From: Nemertoderma westbladi
Taxonomy: Eukaryota > Xenacoelomorpha > Nemertodermatida > Nemertodermatidae
Assembly (NCBI GenBank): GCA_032718475.1
Contig: JAUCBJ010004943.1
Location: forward strand, 1 to 40,369
Direction of reading: 5' to 3'
DNA length: 40,369 nucleotides
Under the pieces are notes generated by a model. It was not told where the DNA came from, searched no databases, and saw only the letters and a program-made list of their open reading frames with translations. Positions 21,501-34,480 of the stretch are shown here, one piece after another (the stretch's first letter is position 1; every line of letters starts with the position of its first letter). The position numbers and the translations under genes are program-made.

Positions 21501-22824
21501 GAGTACACAGTAATAGAGGCGGTGGGCACCTAAGAGGGCACTCAGTACACAGTAATAGAGGCGGTGGGGACCTAAGAGGGCACTGAGTACACAGTAATAG
21601 AGGCGGTGGGCACCTAAGAGGGCACTGAGTACACAGTAATAGAGGCGGTGGGGACCTAAGAGGCCACTGAGTACACAGTAATAGAGGCGGTGGGGACCTA
21701 AGAGGCCACTGAGTACACAGTAATAGAGGCGGTGGGGACCTAAGAGGCCACTGAGTACACAGTAATAGAGGCGGTGGGGACCTACTAAGAGGCCACTGAG
21801 TACACAGTAATAGAGGCGGTGGGGACCTAAGAGGCCACTGAGTACACAGTAATAGAGGCGGTGGGGACCTAAGAGGGCACTGAGTACACAGTAATAGAGG
21901 CGGTGGGGACCTAAGAGGCCACTGAGTACACAGTAATAGAGGCGGTGGGGACCTACTAAGAGGCCACTGAGTACACAGTAATAGAAGCGGTGGGGATCTA
22001 AGAGGCGGTGGGGACCTAAGAGGGCACTGAGTACACAGTAATAGAGGCGGTGGGGATGTAAGAGGCCACTGAGTACACAGTAATAGAGGCGGTGGGGACC
22101 TAAGAGGGCACTGAGTACACAGTAATAGAGGCGGTGGGGACCTAAGAGGGCACTGAGTACACAGTAATAGAGGCGGTGGGGACCTAAGAGGCCACTGAGT
22201 ACACAGTAATAGAGGCGGTGGGGACCTAAGAGGCCATTGAGTACACAGTAATAGAGGCGGTGGGGACCTAAGAGGCCACTGAGTACACAGTAATAGAGGC
22301 GGTGGGGACCTAAGAGGCCACTGAGTACACAGTAATAGAGGCGGTGGGGACCTAAGAGGCCACTGAGTACACAGTTGTAATAGAGGCGGTGGGGACCTAA
22401 GAGACCACTGAGTACACAGTAATAGAGGCGGTGGGGACCTAAGAGGGCACTGAGTACACAGTAATAGAGGCGGTGGGGACCTAAGAGGGCACTGAGTACA
22501 CAGTAATAGAGGCGGTGGGGACCTAAGAGGCCACTGAGTACACAGTAATAGAGGCGGTGGGGACCTAAGAGGCCACTGAGTACACAGTAATAGAGGTGGT
22601 GGGGACCTAAGAGGCCACTGAGTACACAGTAATAGAGGCGGTGGGGACCTAAGAGGCCACTGAGTACACAGTAATAGAGGCGGTGGGGACCTAAGAGGCC
22701 ACTGAGTACACAGTAATAGAGGCGGTGGGGACCTAAGAGGCCACTGAGTACACAGTAATAGAGGCGGTGGGGACCTAAGAGGCCACTGAGTACACAGTAA
22801 TAGAGGCGGTGGGGACCTAAGAGG

Positions 22825-24620
22825 TCACAGAGTACACAGTAATAGAAGCGGTGGGGACCTAAGAGGCCACTGAGTACACAGTAATAGAGGCGGTGGGCAC
22901 CTAAGAGGCCACTGAGTACACAGTAATAGAGGCGGTGGGGACCTAAGAGGCCACTGAGTACACAGTAATAGAGGCGGTGGGGACCTAAGAGGCCACTAAG
23001 TACACAGTAATAGAGGCGGTGGGGACCTAAGAGGCCACTGAGTACACAGTAAAAGAGGCGGTGGGGACCTAAGAGGCCACTGAGTACACAGTAATAGAGG
23101 CGGTGGGGACCTAAGAGGCCACTGAGTACACAGTAATAGAGGCGGTGGGGACCTAAGAGGCCACTGAGTACACAGTAATAGAGGCGGTGGGGACCTAAGA
23201 GGCCACTGAGTACACAGTAATAGAGGCGGTGGGCACCTAAGAGGCCACTGAGTACACAGTAATAGAGGCGGTGGGGACCTAAGAGGTCACAGAGTACACA
23301 GTAATAGAAGCGGTGGGGACCTAAGAGGCCACTGAGTACACAGTAATAGAGGCGGTGGGCACCTAAGAGGCCACTGAGTACACAGTAAAAGAGGCGGTGG
23401 GGACCTAAGAGGCCACTGAGTACACAGTAATAGAGGCGGTGGGGACCTAAGAGGCCACTGAGTACACAGTAATAGAGGCGGTGGGGACCTAAGAGGTCAC
23501 AGAGTACACAGTAATAGAAGCGGTGGGGACCTAAGAGGGCACTGAGTACACAGTAATAGAGGCGGTGGGCACCTAAGAGGCCACTGAGTACACAGTAATA
23601 GAGGCGGTGGGGACCTAAGAGGTCACAGAGTACACAGTAATAGAAGCGGTGGGGACCTAAGAGGCCACTGAGTACACAGTAATAGAGGCGGTGGGCACCT
23701 AAGAGGCCACTGAGTACACAGTAATAGAGGCGGTGGGGACCTAAGAGGCCACTGAGTACACAGTAATAGAGGCGGTGGGCACCTAAGAGGCCACTGAGTA
23801 CACAGTAATAGAGGCGGTGGGGACCTAAGAGGTCACAGAGTACACAGTAATAGAAGCGGTGGGGACCTAAGAGGCCACTGATACACAGTAATAGAGGCGG
23901 TGGGCACCTAAGAGGCCACTGAGTACACAGTAATAGAGGCTGTGGGGACCTAAGAGGGCACTGAGTACACAGTAATAGAGGCGGTGGGGACCTAAGAGGC
24001 CACTGAGTACACAGTAATAGAGGCGGTGGGGACCTAAGAGGTCACTGAGTACACATTAATAGAGGCGGTGGGCACCTAAGAGGGCACTGAGTACACAGTA
24101 ATAGAGGCGGTGGGGACCTAAGAGGTCACTGAGTACACAGTAATAGAGGCGGTGGGCACCTAAGAGGGCACTGAGTACACAGTAATAGAGGCGGTGGGGA
24201 CCTACTAAGAGGCCACTGAGTACACAGTAATAGAGGCGGTGGGGACCTAAGAGGTCACAGAGTACACAGTAATAGAAGCGGTGGGGACCTAAGAGGCCAA
24301 TGAGTACACTGTAATAGAGGCGGTGGGCACCTAAGAGGGCACTGAGTACACAGTAATAGAGGCGGTGGGGACCTAAGAGGGCACTGAGTACACTGTAATA
24401 GAGGCGGTGGGGACCTAAGAGGCGGTGGGGACCTACTAAGAGGCCACTGAGTACACAGTAATAGAGGCGGTGGGGACCTAAGAGGCGGTGGGGACCTAAG
24501 AGGGCACTGAGTACACAGTAATAGAGGCGGTGGGGACCTAAGAGGCCACTGAGTACACAGTAATAGAGGCGGTGGGGACCTAAGAGGCCACTGAGTACAC
24601 AGTAATAGAGGCGGTGGGGA
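22825..24620. repeat. Large duplicated block, copy 2 (partner at about 13486-15430)
   Basis: This is the second copy of the 9195-bp-offset duplication, with the same order of ggtcacagag, aggtcactgag and caatgag marker units. It has a one-base deletion near 23880 (cactgatacac) and an acattaat change near 24053 absent from the partner. These private changes show some divergence since copying. Confidence 0.7.
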
Positions 24621-27099
24621 CCTAAGAGGGCACTGAGTACACAGTAATAGAGGCGGTGGGGACCTAAGAGGCCACTGAGTACACAGTAATAGAGGCGGTG
24701 GGGACCTACTAAGAGGCCACTGAGTACACAGTAATAGAAGCGGTGGGGACCTAAGAGGCGGTGGGGACCTAAGAGGCCACTGAGTACACAGTAATAGAGG
24801 CGGTGGGGACCTAAGAGGCCACTGAGTACACAGTAATAGAGGCGGTGGGGACCTAAGAGGCCACTGAGTACACAGTAATAGAGGCGGTGGGGACCTAAGA
24901 GGCCACTGAGTACACAGTAATAGAGGCGGTGGGGACCTAAGAGGCCACTGAGTACACAGTAATAGAGGCGGTGGGGACCTAAGAGGCCACTGAGTACACA
25001 GTAATAGAGGCGGTGGGGACCTAAGAGGCCACTGAGTACACAGTAATAGAGGCGGTGGGGACCTAAGAGGGCACTGAGTACACAGTAATAGAGGCGGTGG
25101 GGACCTAAGAGGGCACTGAGTACACAGTAATAGAGGCGGTGGGGACCTAAGAGGCGGTGGGGACCTACTAAGAGGCCACTGAGTACACAGTAATAGAGGC
25201 GGTGGGGACCTAAGAGGCGGTGGGGACCTAAGAGGGCACTGAGTACACAGTAATAGAGGCGGTGGGGACGCTAAGAGGCCACTGAGTACACAGTAATAGA
25301 GGCGGTGGGGACCTAAGAGGGCACTGAGTACACAGTAATAGAGGCGGTGGGGACCTAAGAGGCCACTGAGTACACAGTAATAGAGGCGGTGGGGACCTAA
25401 GAGGCCACTGAGTACACAGTAATAGAGGCGGTGGGGACCTAAGAGGCCACTGAGTACACAGTAATAGAGGCGGTGGGGACCTAAGAGGCCACTGAGTACA
25501 CAGTAATAGAGGCGGTGGGGACCTAAGAGGCCACTGAGTACACAGTAATAGAGGCGGTGGGGACCTAAGAGGCCACTGAGTACACAGTAATAGAGGCGGT
25601 GGGGACCTAAGAGGCCACTGAGTACACAGTAATAGAGGCGGTGGGGACCTAAGAGGCCACTGAGTACACAGTAATAGAGGCGGTGGGCACCTAAGAGGCC
25701 ACTGAGTACACAGTAATAGAGGCGGTGGGGACCTAAGAGGCGGTGGGCACCTAAGAGGCCACTGAGTACACAGTAATAGAGGCGGTGGGGACCTACTAAG
25801 AGGCCACTGAGTACACAGTAATAGAGGCGGTGGGGACCTAAGAGGTCACAGAGTACACAGTAATAGAAGCGGTGGGGACCTAAGAGGCCACTGAATACAC
25901 AGTAATAGAGGCGGTGGGGACCTAAGAGGCCACTGAGTACACAGTAATAGAGGCGGTGGGGACCTAAGAGGGCACTGAGTACACAGTAATAGAGGCGGTG
26001 GGGACCTAAGAGGCCACTGAGTACACAGTAATAGAGGCGGTGGGGACCTAAGAGGCCACTGAGTACACAGTAATAGAGGCGGTGGGGACCTAAGAGGCCA
26101 CTGAGTACACAGTAATAGAGGCGGTGGGGACCTAAGAGGGCACTGAGTACACAGTAATAGAGGCGGTGGGGACCTAAGAGGCCACTGAGTACACAGTAAT
26201 AGAGGCGGTGGGGACCTAAGAGGCCACTGAGTACACAGTAATAGAGGCGGTGGGGACCTAAGAGGCCACTGAGTACACAGTAATAGAGGCGGTGGGGACC
26301 TAAGAGGCCACTGAGTACACAGTAATAGAGGCGGTGGGCACCTAAGAGGCCACTGAGTACACAGTAATAGAGGCGGTGGGGACCTAAGAGGCCACTGAGT
26401 ACACAGTAATAGAGGCGGTGGGGACCTAAGAGGGCACTGAGTACACAGTAATAGAGGCGGTGGGGACCTAAGAGGCCACTGAGTACACAGTAATAGAGGC
26501 GGTGGGGACCTAAGAGGCCACTGAGTACACAGTAATAGAGGCGGTGGGGACCTACTAAGAGGCCACTGAGTACACAGTAATAGAGGCGGTGGGGACCTAA
26601 GAGGCCACTGAGTACACAGTAATAGAGGCGGTGGGGACCTAAGAGGCCACTGAGTACACAGTAATAGAGGCGGTGGGGACCTAAGAGGCCACTGAGTACA
26701 CAGTAATAGAGGCGGTGGGGACCTAAGAGGGCACTGAGTACACAGTAATAGAGGCGGTGGGGACCTAAGAGGCCACTGAGTACACAGTAATAGAGGCGGT
26801 GGGGACCTAAGAGGCCACTGAGTACACAGTAATAGAGGCGGTGGGCACCTAAGAGGCCACTGAGTACACAGTAATAGAGGCGGTGGGCACCTAAGAGGCC
26901 ACTGAGTACACAGTAATAGAGGCGGTGGGGACCTAAGAGGCCACTGAGTACACAGTAATAGAGGCGGTGGGGACCTAAGAGGCCACTGAGTACACAGTAA
27001 TAGAGGCGGTGGGGACCCTAAGAGGCCACTGAGTACACAGTAATAGAGGCGGTGGGGACCTAAGAGGCCACTGAGTACACAGTAATAGAGGCGGTGGGG

Positions 27100-27880
27100 A
27101 CCACTAAGAGGCCACTGAGTACACAGTAATAGAGGCGGTGGGGACCTACTAGAGGCCACTGAGTACACAGTAATAGAGGCGGTGGGGACCTAAGAGGCCA
27201 CTGAGTACACAGTAATAGAGGCGGTGGGGACCTAAGAGGCCACTGAGTACACAGTAATAGAGGCGGTGGGGACCTAAGAGGCCACTGAGTAAACAGTAAT
27301 AGAGGCGGTGGGGACCTAAGAGGCGGTGGGGACCTAAGAGGCCACTGAGTACACAGTAATAGAGGCGGTGGGGACCTACTAAGAGGCCACTGAGTACACA
27401 GTAATAGAGGCGGTGGGGACCTAAGAGGCCACTGAGTACACAGTAATAGAGGCGGTGGGGACCTAAGAGGCCACTGAGTACACAGTAATAGAGGCGGTGG
27501 GGACCTAAGAGGCCACTGAGTACACAGTAATAGAAGCGGTGGGGACCTAAGAGGCGGTGGGGACCTAAGAGGCCACTGAGTACACAGTAATAGAGGCGGT
27601 GGGGACCTACTAAGAGGCCACTGAGTACACAGTAATAGAGGCGGTGGGGACCTAAGAGGCCACTGAGTACACAGTAATAGAGGCGGTGGGGACCTACTAA
27701 GAGGCCACTGAGTACACAGTAATAGAGGCGGTGGCGACCTAAGAGGCCACTGAGTACACTGTAATAGAGGCGGTGGGGACCTAAGAGGCCACTGAGTACA
27801 CAGTAATAGAGGTGGTGGGGACCTAAGAGGCCACTGAGTACACAGTAATAGAGGCGGTGGGGACCTAAGAGGCCACTGAG
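27100..27880. repeat. Duplicated block, copy 2 (partner at about 20720-21500)
   Basis: This copy carries the shared ggcgacc, agaagcgg, aaacag and CTA-insertion markers. Near 27101 and 27149 the CTA-insertion units have lost one base each (ccactaag and cctactagagg), unlike the partner copy, which shifts the phase. Confidence 0.7.
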
Positions 27881-27989
27881 TACACAGTAATAGAGGCGGT
27901 GGGGACCTAAGAGGCCACTGAGTACACAGTAATAGAGGCGGTGGGGACCTAAGAGGCCACTGAGTACACAGTAATAGAGGCGGTGGGGA

Positions 27990-29880
27990 CCTACTAAGAG
28001 GCCACTGAGTACACAGTAATAGAGGCGGTGGGGACCTAAGAGGCCACTGAGTACACTGTAATAGAGGCGGTGGGGACCTAAGAGGCCACTGAGTACACAG
28101 TAATAGAGGCGGTGGGGACCTACTAAGAGGCCACTGAGTACACAGCAATAGAGGCGGTGGGGACCTAAGAGGCCACTGAGTACACAGTAATAGAGGCGGT
28201 GGGGACCTAAGAGGCCACTGAGTACACTGTAATAGAGGCGGTGGGGACCTAAGAGGCCACTGAGTACACAGTAATAGAGGCGGTGGGGACCTACTAAGAG
28301 GCCACTGAGTACACAGTAATAGAGGCGGTGGGGACCTAAGTGGCCACTGAGTACACAGTAATAGAGGCGGTGGGGACCTAAGAGGCCACTGAGTACACAG
28401 TAATAGAGGCGGTGGGGACCTAAGAGGCCACTGAGTACACAGTAATAGAGGCGGTGGGGACCTACTAAGAGGCCACTGAGTACACAGTAATAGAGGCGGT
28501 GGGGACCTAAGAGGCCACTGAGTACACAGTAATAGAGGTGGTGGGGACCTAAGAGGCCACTGAGTACACAGTAATAGAGGCGGTGGGGACCTAAGAGGCC
28601 ACTGAGTACACAGTAATAGAGCGGTGGGGACCTAAGAGGCGGTGGGGACCTAAGAGGCCACTGAGTACACAGTAATAGAGGCGGTGGGGACCTACTAAGA
28701 GGCCACTGAGTACACAGTAATAGAGGCGGTGGGGACCTAAGAGGCCACTGAGTACACAGTAATAGAGGCGGTGGGGACCTACTAAGAGGCCACTGAGTAC
28801 ACAGTAATAGAGGCGGTGGGGACCTAAGTGGCCACTGAGTACACAGTAATAGAGACGGTGGGGACCTAAGAGGCCACTGAGTACACAGTAATAGAGGCGG
28901 TGGGGACCTAAGAGGCCACTGAGTACACAGTAATAGAGGCGGTGGGGACCTACTAAGAGGCCACTGAGTACACAGTAATAGAGGCGGTGGGGACCTAAGA
29001 GGCCACTGAGTACACAGTAATAGAGGTGGTGGGGACCTAAGAGGCCACTGAGTACACAGTAATAGAGGCGGTGGGGACCTAAGAGGCCACTGAGTACACA
29101 GTAATAGAAGCGGTGGGGACCTAAGAGGCGGTGGGGACCTAAGAGGCCACTGAGTACACAGTAATAGAGGCGGTGGGGACCTACTAAGAGGCCACTGAGT
29201 ACACAGTAATAGAGGCGGTGGGGACCTAAGAGGCCACTGAGTACACAGTAATAGAGGCGGTGGGGACCTACTAAGAGGCCACTGAGTACACAGTAATAGA
29301 GGCGGTGGGGACCTAAGAGGCCACTGAGTACACAGTAATAGAGGCGGTGGGGACCTAAGAGGCCACTGAGTACACAGTAATAGAGGCGGTGGGGACCTAA
29401 GAGGCCACTGAGTACACAGTAATAGAGGCGGTGGGGACCTAAGAGGCCACTGAGTACACAGTAATAGAGGCGGTGGGGACCTACTAAGAGGCCACTGAGT
29501 ACACAGTAATAGAGGCGGTGGGGACCTAAGAGGCCACTGAGTACACTGTAATAGAGGCGGTGGGGACCTAAGAGGCCACTGAGTACACAGTAATAGAGGC
29601 GGTGGAGACCTACTAAGAGGCCACTGAGTACACAGTAATAGAGGCGGTGGGGACCTAAGAGGCCACTGAGTACACAGTAATAGAGGCGGTGGGGACCTAA
29701 GAGGCCACTGAGTACACTGTAATAGAGGCGGTGGGGACCTAAGAGGCCACTGAGTACACAGTAATAGAGGCGGTGGGGACCTACTAAGAGGCCACTGAGT
29801 ACACAGTAATAGAGGCGGTGGGGACCTAAGTGGCCACTGAGTACACAGTAATAGAGACGGTGGGGACCTAAGAGGCCACT
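27990..29880. repeat. Region of overlapping duplications at offsets of 488 and 1490 bp
   Basis: At offset 488: aagtggcc at 28341/28829 and aggtgg at 28536/29024. It becomes 489 at CTA insertions 28694/29183 and 28781/29270, because of a one-base deletion near 28620. At offset 1490: CTA insertions at 27993/29483, 28122/29612 and 28293/29783, acactg variants at 28057/29547 and 28228/29718, and aagtggcc at 28341/29831. The stretch was therefore built by at least two overlapping copying events. Confidence 0.7.
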
Positions 29881-32319
29881 GAGTACACAGTAATAGAGGC
29901 GGTGGGGACCTAAGAGGCCACTGAGTAAACAGTAATAGAGGCGGTGGGGACCTAAGAGGCCACTGAGTACACAGTAATAGAGGCGGTGGGGACCTAAGAG
30001 GCCACTGAGTACACATTAATAGAGGCGGTGGGCACCTAAGAGGCCACTGAGTACACAGTAATAGAGGGGGTGGGGACCTAAGAGGGCACTGAGTACACAG
30101 TAATAGAGGCGGTGGGGACCTAAGAGGCCACTGAGTACACAGTAATAGAGGCGGTGGGGACCTAAGTGGCCACTGAGTACACAGTAATAGAGGCGGTGGG
30201 GACCTAAGAGGCCACTGAGTACACAGTAATAGAGGTGGTGGGGACCTAAGTGGCCACTGAGTACACAGTAATAGAGGCGGTGGGGACCTAAGAGGCCACT
30301 GAGTACACAGTAATAGAGGCGGTGGGGACCTAAGAGGCCACTGAGTACACAGTAATAGAGGCGGTGGGGACCTAAGAGGCCACTGAGTACACAGTAATAG
30401 AGGCGGTGGGGACCTAAGAGGCCACTGAGTACACAGTAATAGAGGTGGTGGGGACCTAAGAGGCCACTGAGTACACAGTAATAGAGGCGGTGGGGACCTA
30501 AGAGGCCACTGAGTACACAGTAATAGAGGCGGTGGGGACCTAAGAGGCCACTGAGTACACAGTAATAGAGGGGGTGGGAACCTAAGAGGCCACTGAGTAC
30601 ACAGTAATAGAGGCGGTGGGGACCTACTAAGAGGCCACTGAGTACACAGTAATAGAGGCGGTGGGGACCTAAGAGGCCACTGAGTACACAGTAATAGAGG
30701 CGGTGGGGACCTAAGAGGCCACTGAGTACACAGTAATAGAGGCGGTGGGGACCTACTAAGAGGCCACTGAGTACACAGTAATAGAGGCGGTGGGGACCTA
30801 AGAGGCCACTGAGTACACAGTAATAGAGGCGGTGGGGACCTAAGAGGCCACTGAGTACACAGTAATAGAGGCGGTGGGGACCTAAGAGGGCACTGAATAC
30901 ACAGTAATAGAGGCGGTGGGGACCTAAGAGGCCACTGAGTACACAGTAATAGAGGCGGTGGGGACCTACTAAGAGGCCACTGAGTACACAGTAATATAGG
31001 CGGTGGGGACCTAAGAGGCCACTGAGTACACAGTAATAGAGGCGGTGGGGACCTAAGAGGCCACTGAGTACACAGTAATAGAGGCGGTGGGGACCTACTA
31101 AGAGGCCACTGAGTACACAGTAATAGAGGCGGTGGGGACCTAAGAGGCCACTGAGTACACAGTAATAGAGGCGGTGGGCACCTAAGAGGCCACTGAGCAC
31201 ACAGTAATAGAGGCGGTGGGGACCTAAGAGGCCACTGAGTACACAGTAATAGAGGCGGTGGGGACCTAAGAGGCCACTGAGTACACAGTAATAGAGGCGG
31301 TGGGGACCTAAGAGGCCACTGAGTACACAGTAATAGAGGCGGTGGGGACCTAAGAGGCCACTGAGTACACAGTAATAGAGGCGGTGGGGACCTAAGAGGC
31401 CACTGAGTACACAGTAATAGAGGCGGTGGGGACCTACTAAGAGGCCACTGAGTACACAGTAATAGAGGCGGTGGGGACCTAAGAGGCCACTGAGTACACA
31501 GTAATAGAGGCGGTGGGGACCTAAGAGGCCACTGAGTACACAGTAATAGAGGCGGTGGGGACCTAAGAGGCCACTGAGTACACAGTAATAGAGGCGGTGG
31601 GGACCTAAGAGGGCACTGAGTACACAGTAATAGAGGCGGTGGGGACCTACTAAGAGGCCACTGAGTACACAGTAATAGAGGCGGTGGGGACCTAAGAGGC
31701 CACTGAGTACACATTAATAGAGGCGGTGGGCACCTAAGAGGCCACTGAGTACACAGTAATAGAGGCGGTGGGCACCTAAGAGGCCACTGAGTACACAGTA
31801 ATAGAGGCGGTGGGGACCTACTAAGAGGCCACTGAGTACACAGTAATAGAGGCGGTGGGGACCTAAGAGGCCACTGAGTACACAGTAATAGAGGCGGTGG
31901 GCACCTAAGAGGCCACTGAGTACACAGTAATAGAGGCGGTGGGGACCTAAGAGGGCACTGAGTACACAGTAATAGAGGCGGTGGGGACCTAAGAGGCCAC
32001 TGAGTACACAATAATAGAGGCGGTGGGCACCTAAGAGGCCACTGAGTACACAGTAATAGAGGCGGTGGGGACCTAAGAGGGCACTGAGTACACAGTAATA
32101 GAGGCGGTGGGGACCTAAGAGGGCACTGAGTACACAGTAATAGAGGCGGTGGGGACCTAAGAGGCCACTGAGTACACAGTAATAGAGGCGGTGGGGACCT
32201 AAGATGCCACTGAGTACACAGTAATAGAGGCGGTGGGGACCTAAGAGGCCACTGAGTACACAGTAATAGAGGCGGTGGGGACCTAAGAGGCCACTGAGTA
32301 CACTGTAATAGAGTCGGTG

Positions 32320-33120
32320 GGGACCTAAGAGGCGGTGGGGACCTAAGAGGCCACTGAGTACACAGTAATAGAGGCGGTGGGGACCTAAGAGGCGGTGGGG
32401 ACCTAAGAGGCGGTGGGGACCTAAGAGGCGGTGGGGACCTAAGAGGCCACTGAGTACACAGTAATAGAGGCGGTGGGGACCTAAGAGGCGGTGGGGACCT
32501 AAGAGGCGGTGGGGACCTAAGAGGCGGTGGGGACCTAAGAGGCCACTGAGTACACAGTAATAGAGGCGGTGGGGACCTAAGAGGCGGTGGGGACCTAAGA
32601 GGCCACTGAGTACACAGTAATAGAGGCGGTGGGGACCTAAGAGGCCACTGAGTACACAGTAATAGAGGCGGTGGGGACCTAAGAGGCGGTGGGGACCTAA
32701 GAGGCGGTGGGGACCTAAGAGGCGGTGGGGACCTAAGAGGCCACTGAGTACACAGTAATAGAGGCGGTGGGGACCTAAGAGGCGGTGGGGACCTAAGAGG
32801 CGTGGGACCTAAGAGGCGGTGGGGACCTAAGAGGCCACTGAGTACACACGTACCTAGAGGCGGTGGGGACCTAAGAGGCCACTGAGTACACAGTAATAGA
32901 GGCGGTGGGGACCTAAGAGGCGGTGGGGACCTAAGAGGCGGTGGGGACCTAAGAGGCGGTGGGGACCTAAGAGGCCACTGAGTACACAGTAATAGAGGCG
33001 GTGGGGACCTAAGAGGCGGTGGGGACCTAAGAGGCGGTGGGGACCTAAGAGGCGGTGGGGACCTAAGAGGCCACTGAGTACACAGTAATAGAGGCGGTGG
33101 GGACCTAAGAGCGGTGGGGA
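32320..33120. repeat. Cluster of 18-bp short units; 96-bp higher-order repeat
   Basis: About 21 copies of the 18-bp block lie here, mostly as one full 42-bp unit followed by three short units (42 + 54 = 96 bp). The order reads LS, LSSS, LSSS, LS, L, LSSS, LSSS, L, LSSS, LSSS, LS, where L is a full unit and S a short one. One short unit near 32802 has lost two bases, one near 33111 has lost one, and a full unit near 32847 has an aberrant core (cacacgtacctagagg). Elsewhere in the array short units are usually single. Confidence 0.85.
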
Positions 33121-33636
33121 CCTAAGAGGCCACTGAGTACACAGTAATAGAGGCAGTGGGGACCTAAGAGGCCACTGAGTACACAGTAATAGAGGCGGTG
33201 GGGACCTACTAAGAGGCCACTGAGTACACAGTAATAGAGGCGGTGGGGACCTAAGAGGCCACTGAGTACACAGTAATAGAGGCGGTGGGGACCTACTAAG
33301 AGGCCACTGAGTACACAGTAATAGAGGCGGTGGGGACCTAAGAGGCCACTGAGTACACAGTAATAGAGGCGGTGGGGACCTAAGAGGCCACTGAGTACAC
33401 AGTAATAGAGGCGGTGGGGACCTAAGAGGCCACTGAGTACACAGTAATAGAGGCGGTGGGGACCTAAGAGGCCACTGAGTACACAGTAATAAAGGCGGTG
33501 GGGACCTACTAAGAGGCCACTGAGTACACAGTAATAGAGGCGGTGGGGACCTAAGAGGCCACTGAGTACACAGTAATAGAGGCGGTGGGGACCTAAGAGG
33601 CCACTGAGTACACAGTAATAGAGGCGGTGGGGACCT

Positions 33637-34480
33637 ACTAAGAGGCCACTGAGTACACAGTAATAGAGGCGGTGGGGACCTAAGAGGCCACTGAGTACAC
33701 AGTAATAGAGGCGGTGGGGACCTAAGAGGCCACTGAGTACACAGTAATAGAGGCGGTGGGGACCTAAGAGGCCACTGAGTACACAGTAATAGAGGCGGTG
33801 GGGACCTAAGAGGCCACTGAGTACACAGTAATAGAGGCGGTGGGGACCTAAGAGGCCACTGAGTACACAGTAATAGAGGCGGTGGGGACCTAAGAGGCCA
33901 CTGAGTACACAGTAATAGAGGCGGTGGGGACCTAAGAGGCCACTGAGTACACAGTAATAGAGGCGGTGGGGACCTAAGAGGCCACTGAGTACACAGTAAT
34001 AGAGGCGGTGGGGACCTAAGAGGCCACTGAGTACACAGTAATAGAGGCGGTGGGGACCTAAGAGGCCACTGAGTACACAGTAATAGAGGCGGTGGGGACC
34101 TAAGAGGCCACTGAGTACACAGTAATAGAGGCGGTGGGGACCTAAGAGGCCACTGAGTACACAGTAATAGAGGCGGTGGGGACCTAAGAGGCCACTGAGT
34201 ACACAGTAATAGAGGCGGTGGGGACCTAAGAGGCCACTGAGTACACAGTAATAGAGGCGGTGGGGACCTAAGAGGCCACTGAGTACACAGTAATAGAGGC
34301 GGTGGGGACCTAAGAGGCCACTGAGTACACAGTAATAGAGGCGGTGGGGACCTAAGAGGCCACTGAGTACACAGTAATAGAGGCGGTGGGGACCTAAGAG
34401 GCCACTGAGTACACAGTAATAGAGGCGGTGGGGACCTAAGAGGCCACTGAGTACACAGTAATAGAGGCGGTGGGGACCTA
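33637..34480. repeat. Homogenised run of about 20 consensus units between two 45-bp units
   Basis: From the CTA insertion at 33637 to the next at 34480 (843 bp, 20 x 42 + 3) I see only consensus monomers. The same 843-bp run length occurs at 17762-18605. Recent block amplification is the simplest reading. Confidence 0.65.
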
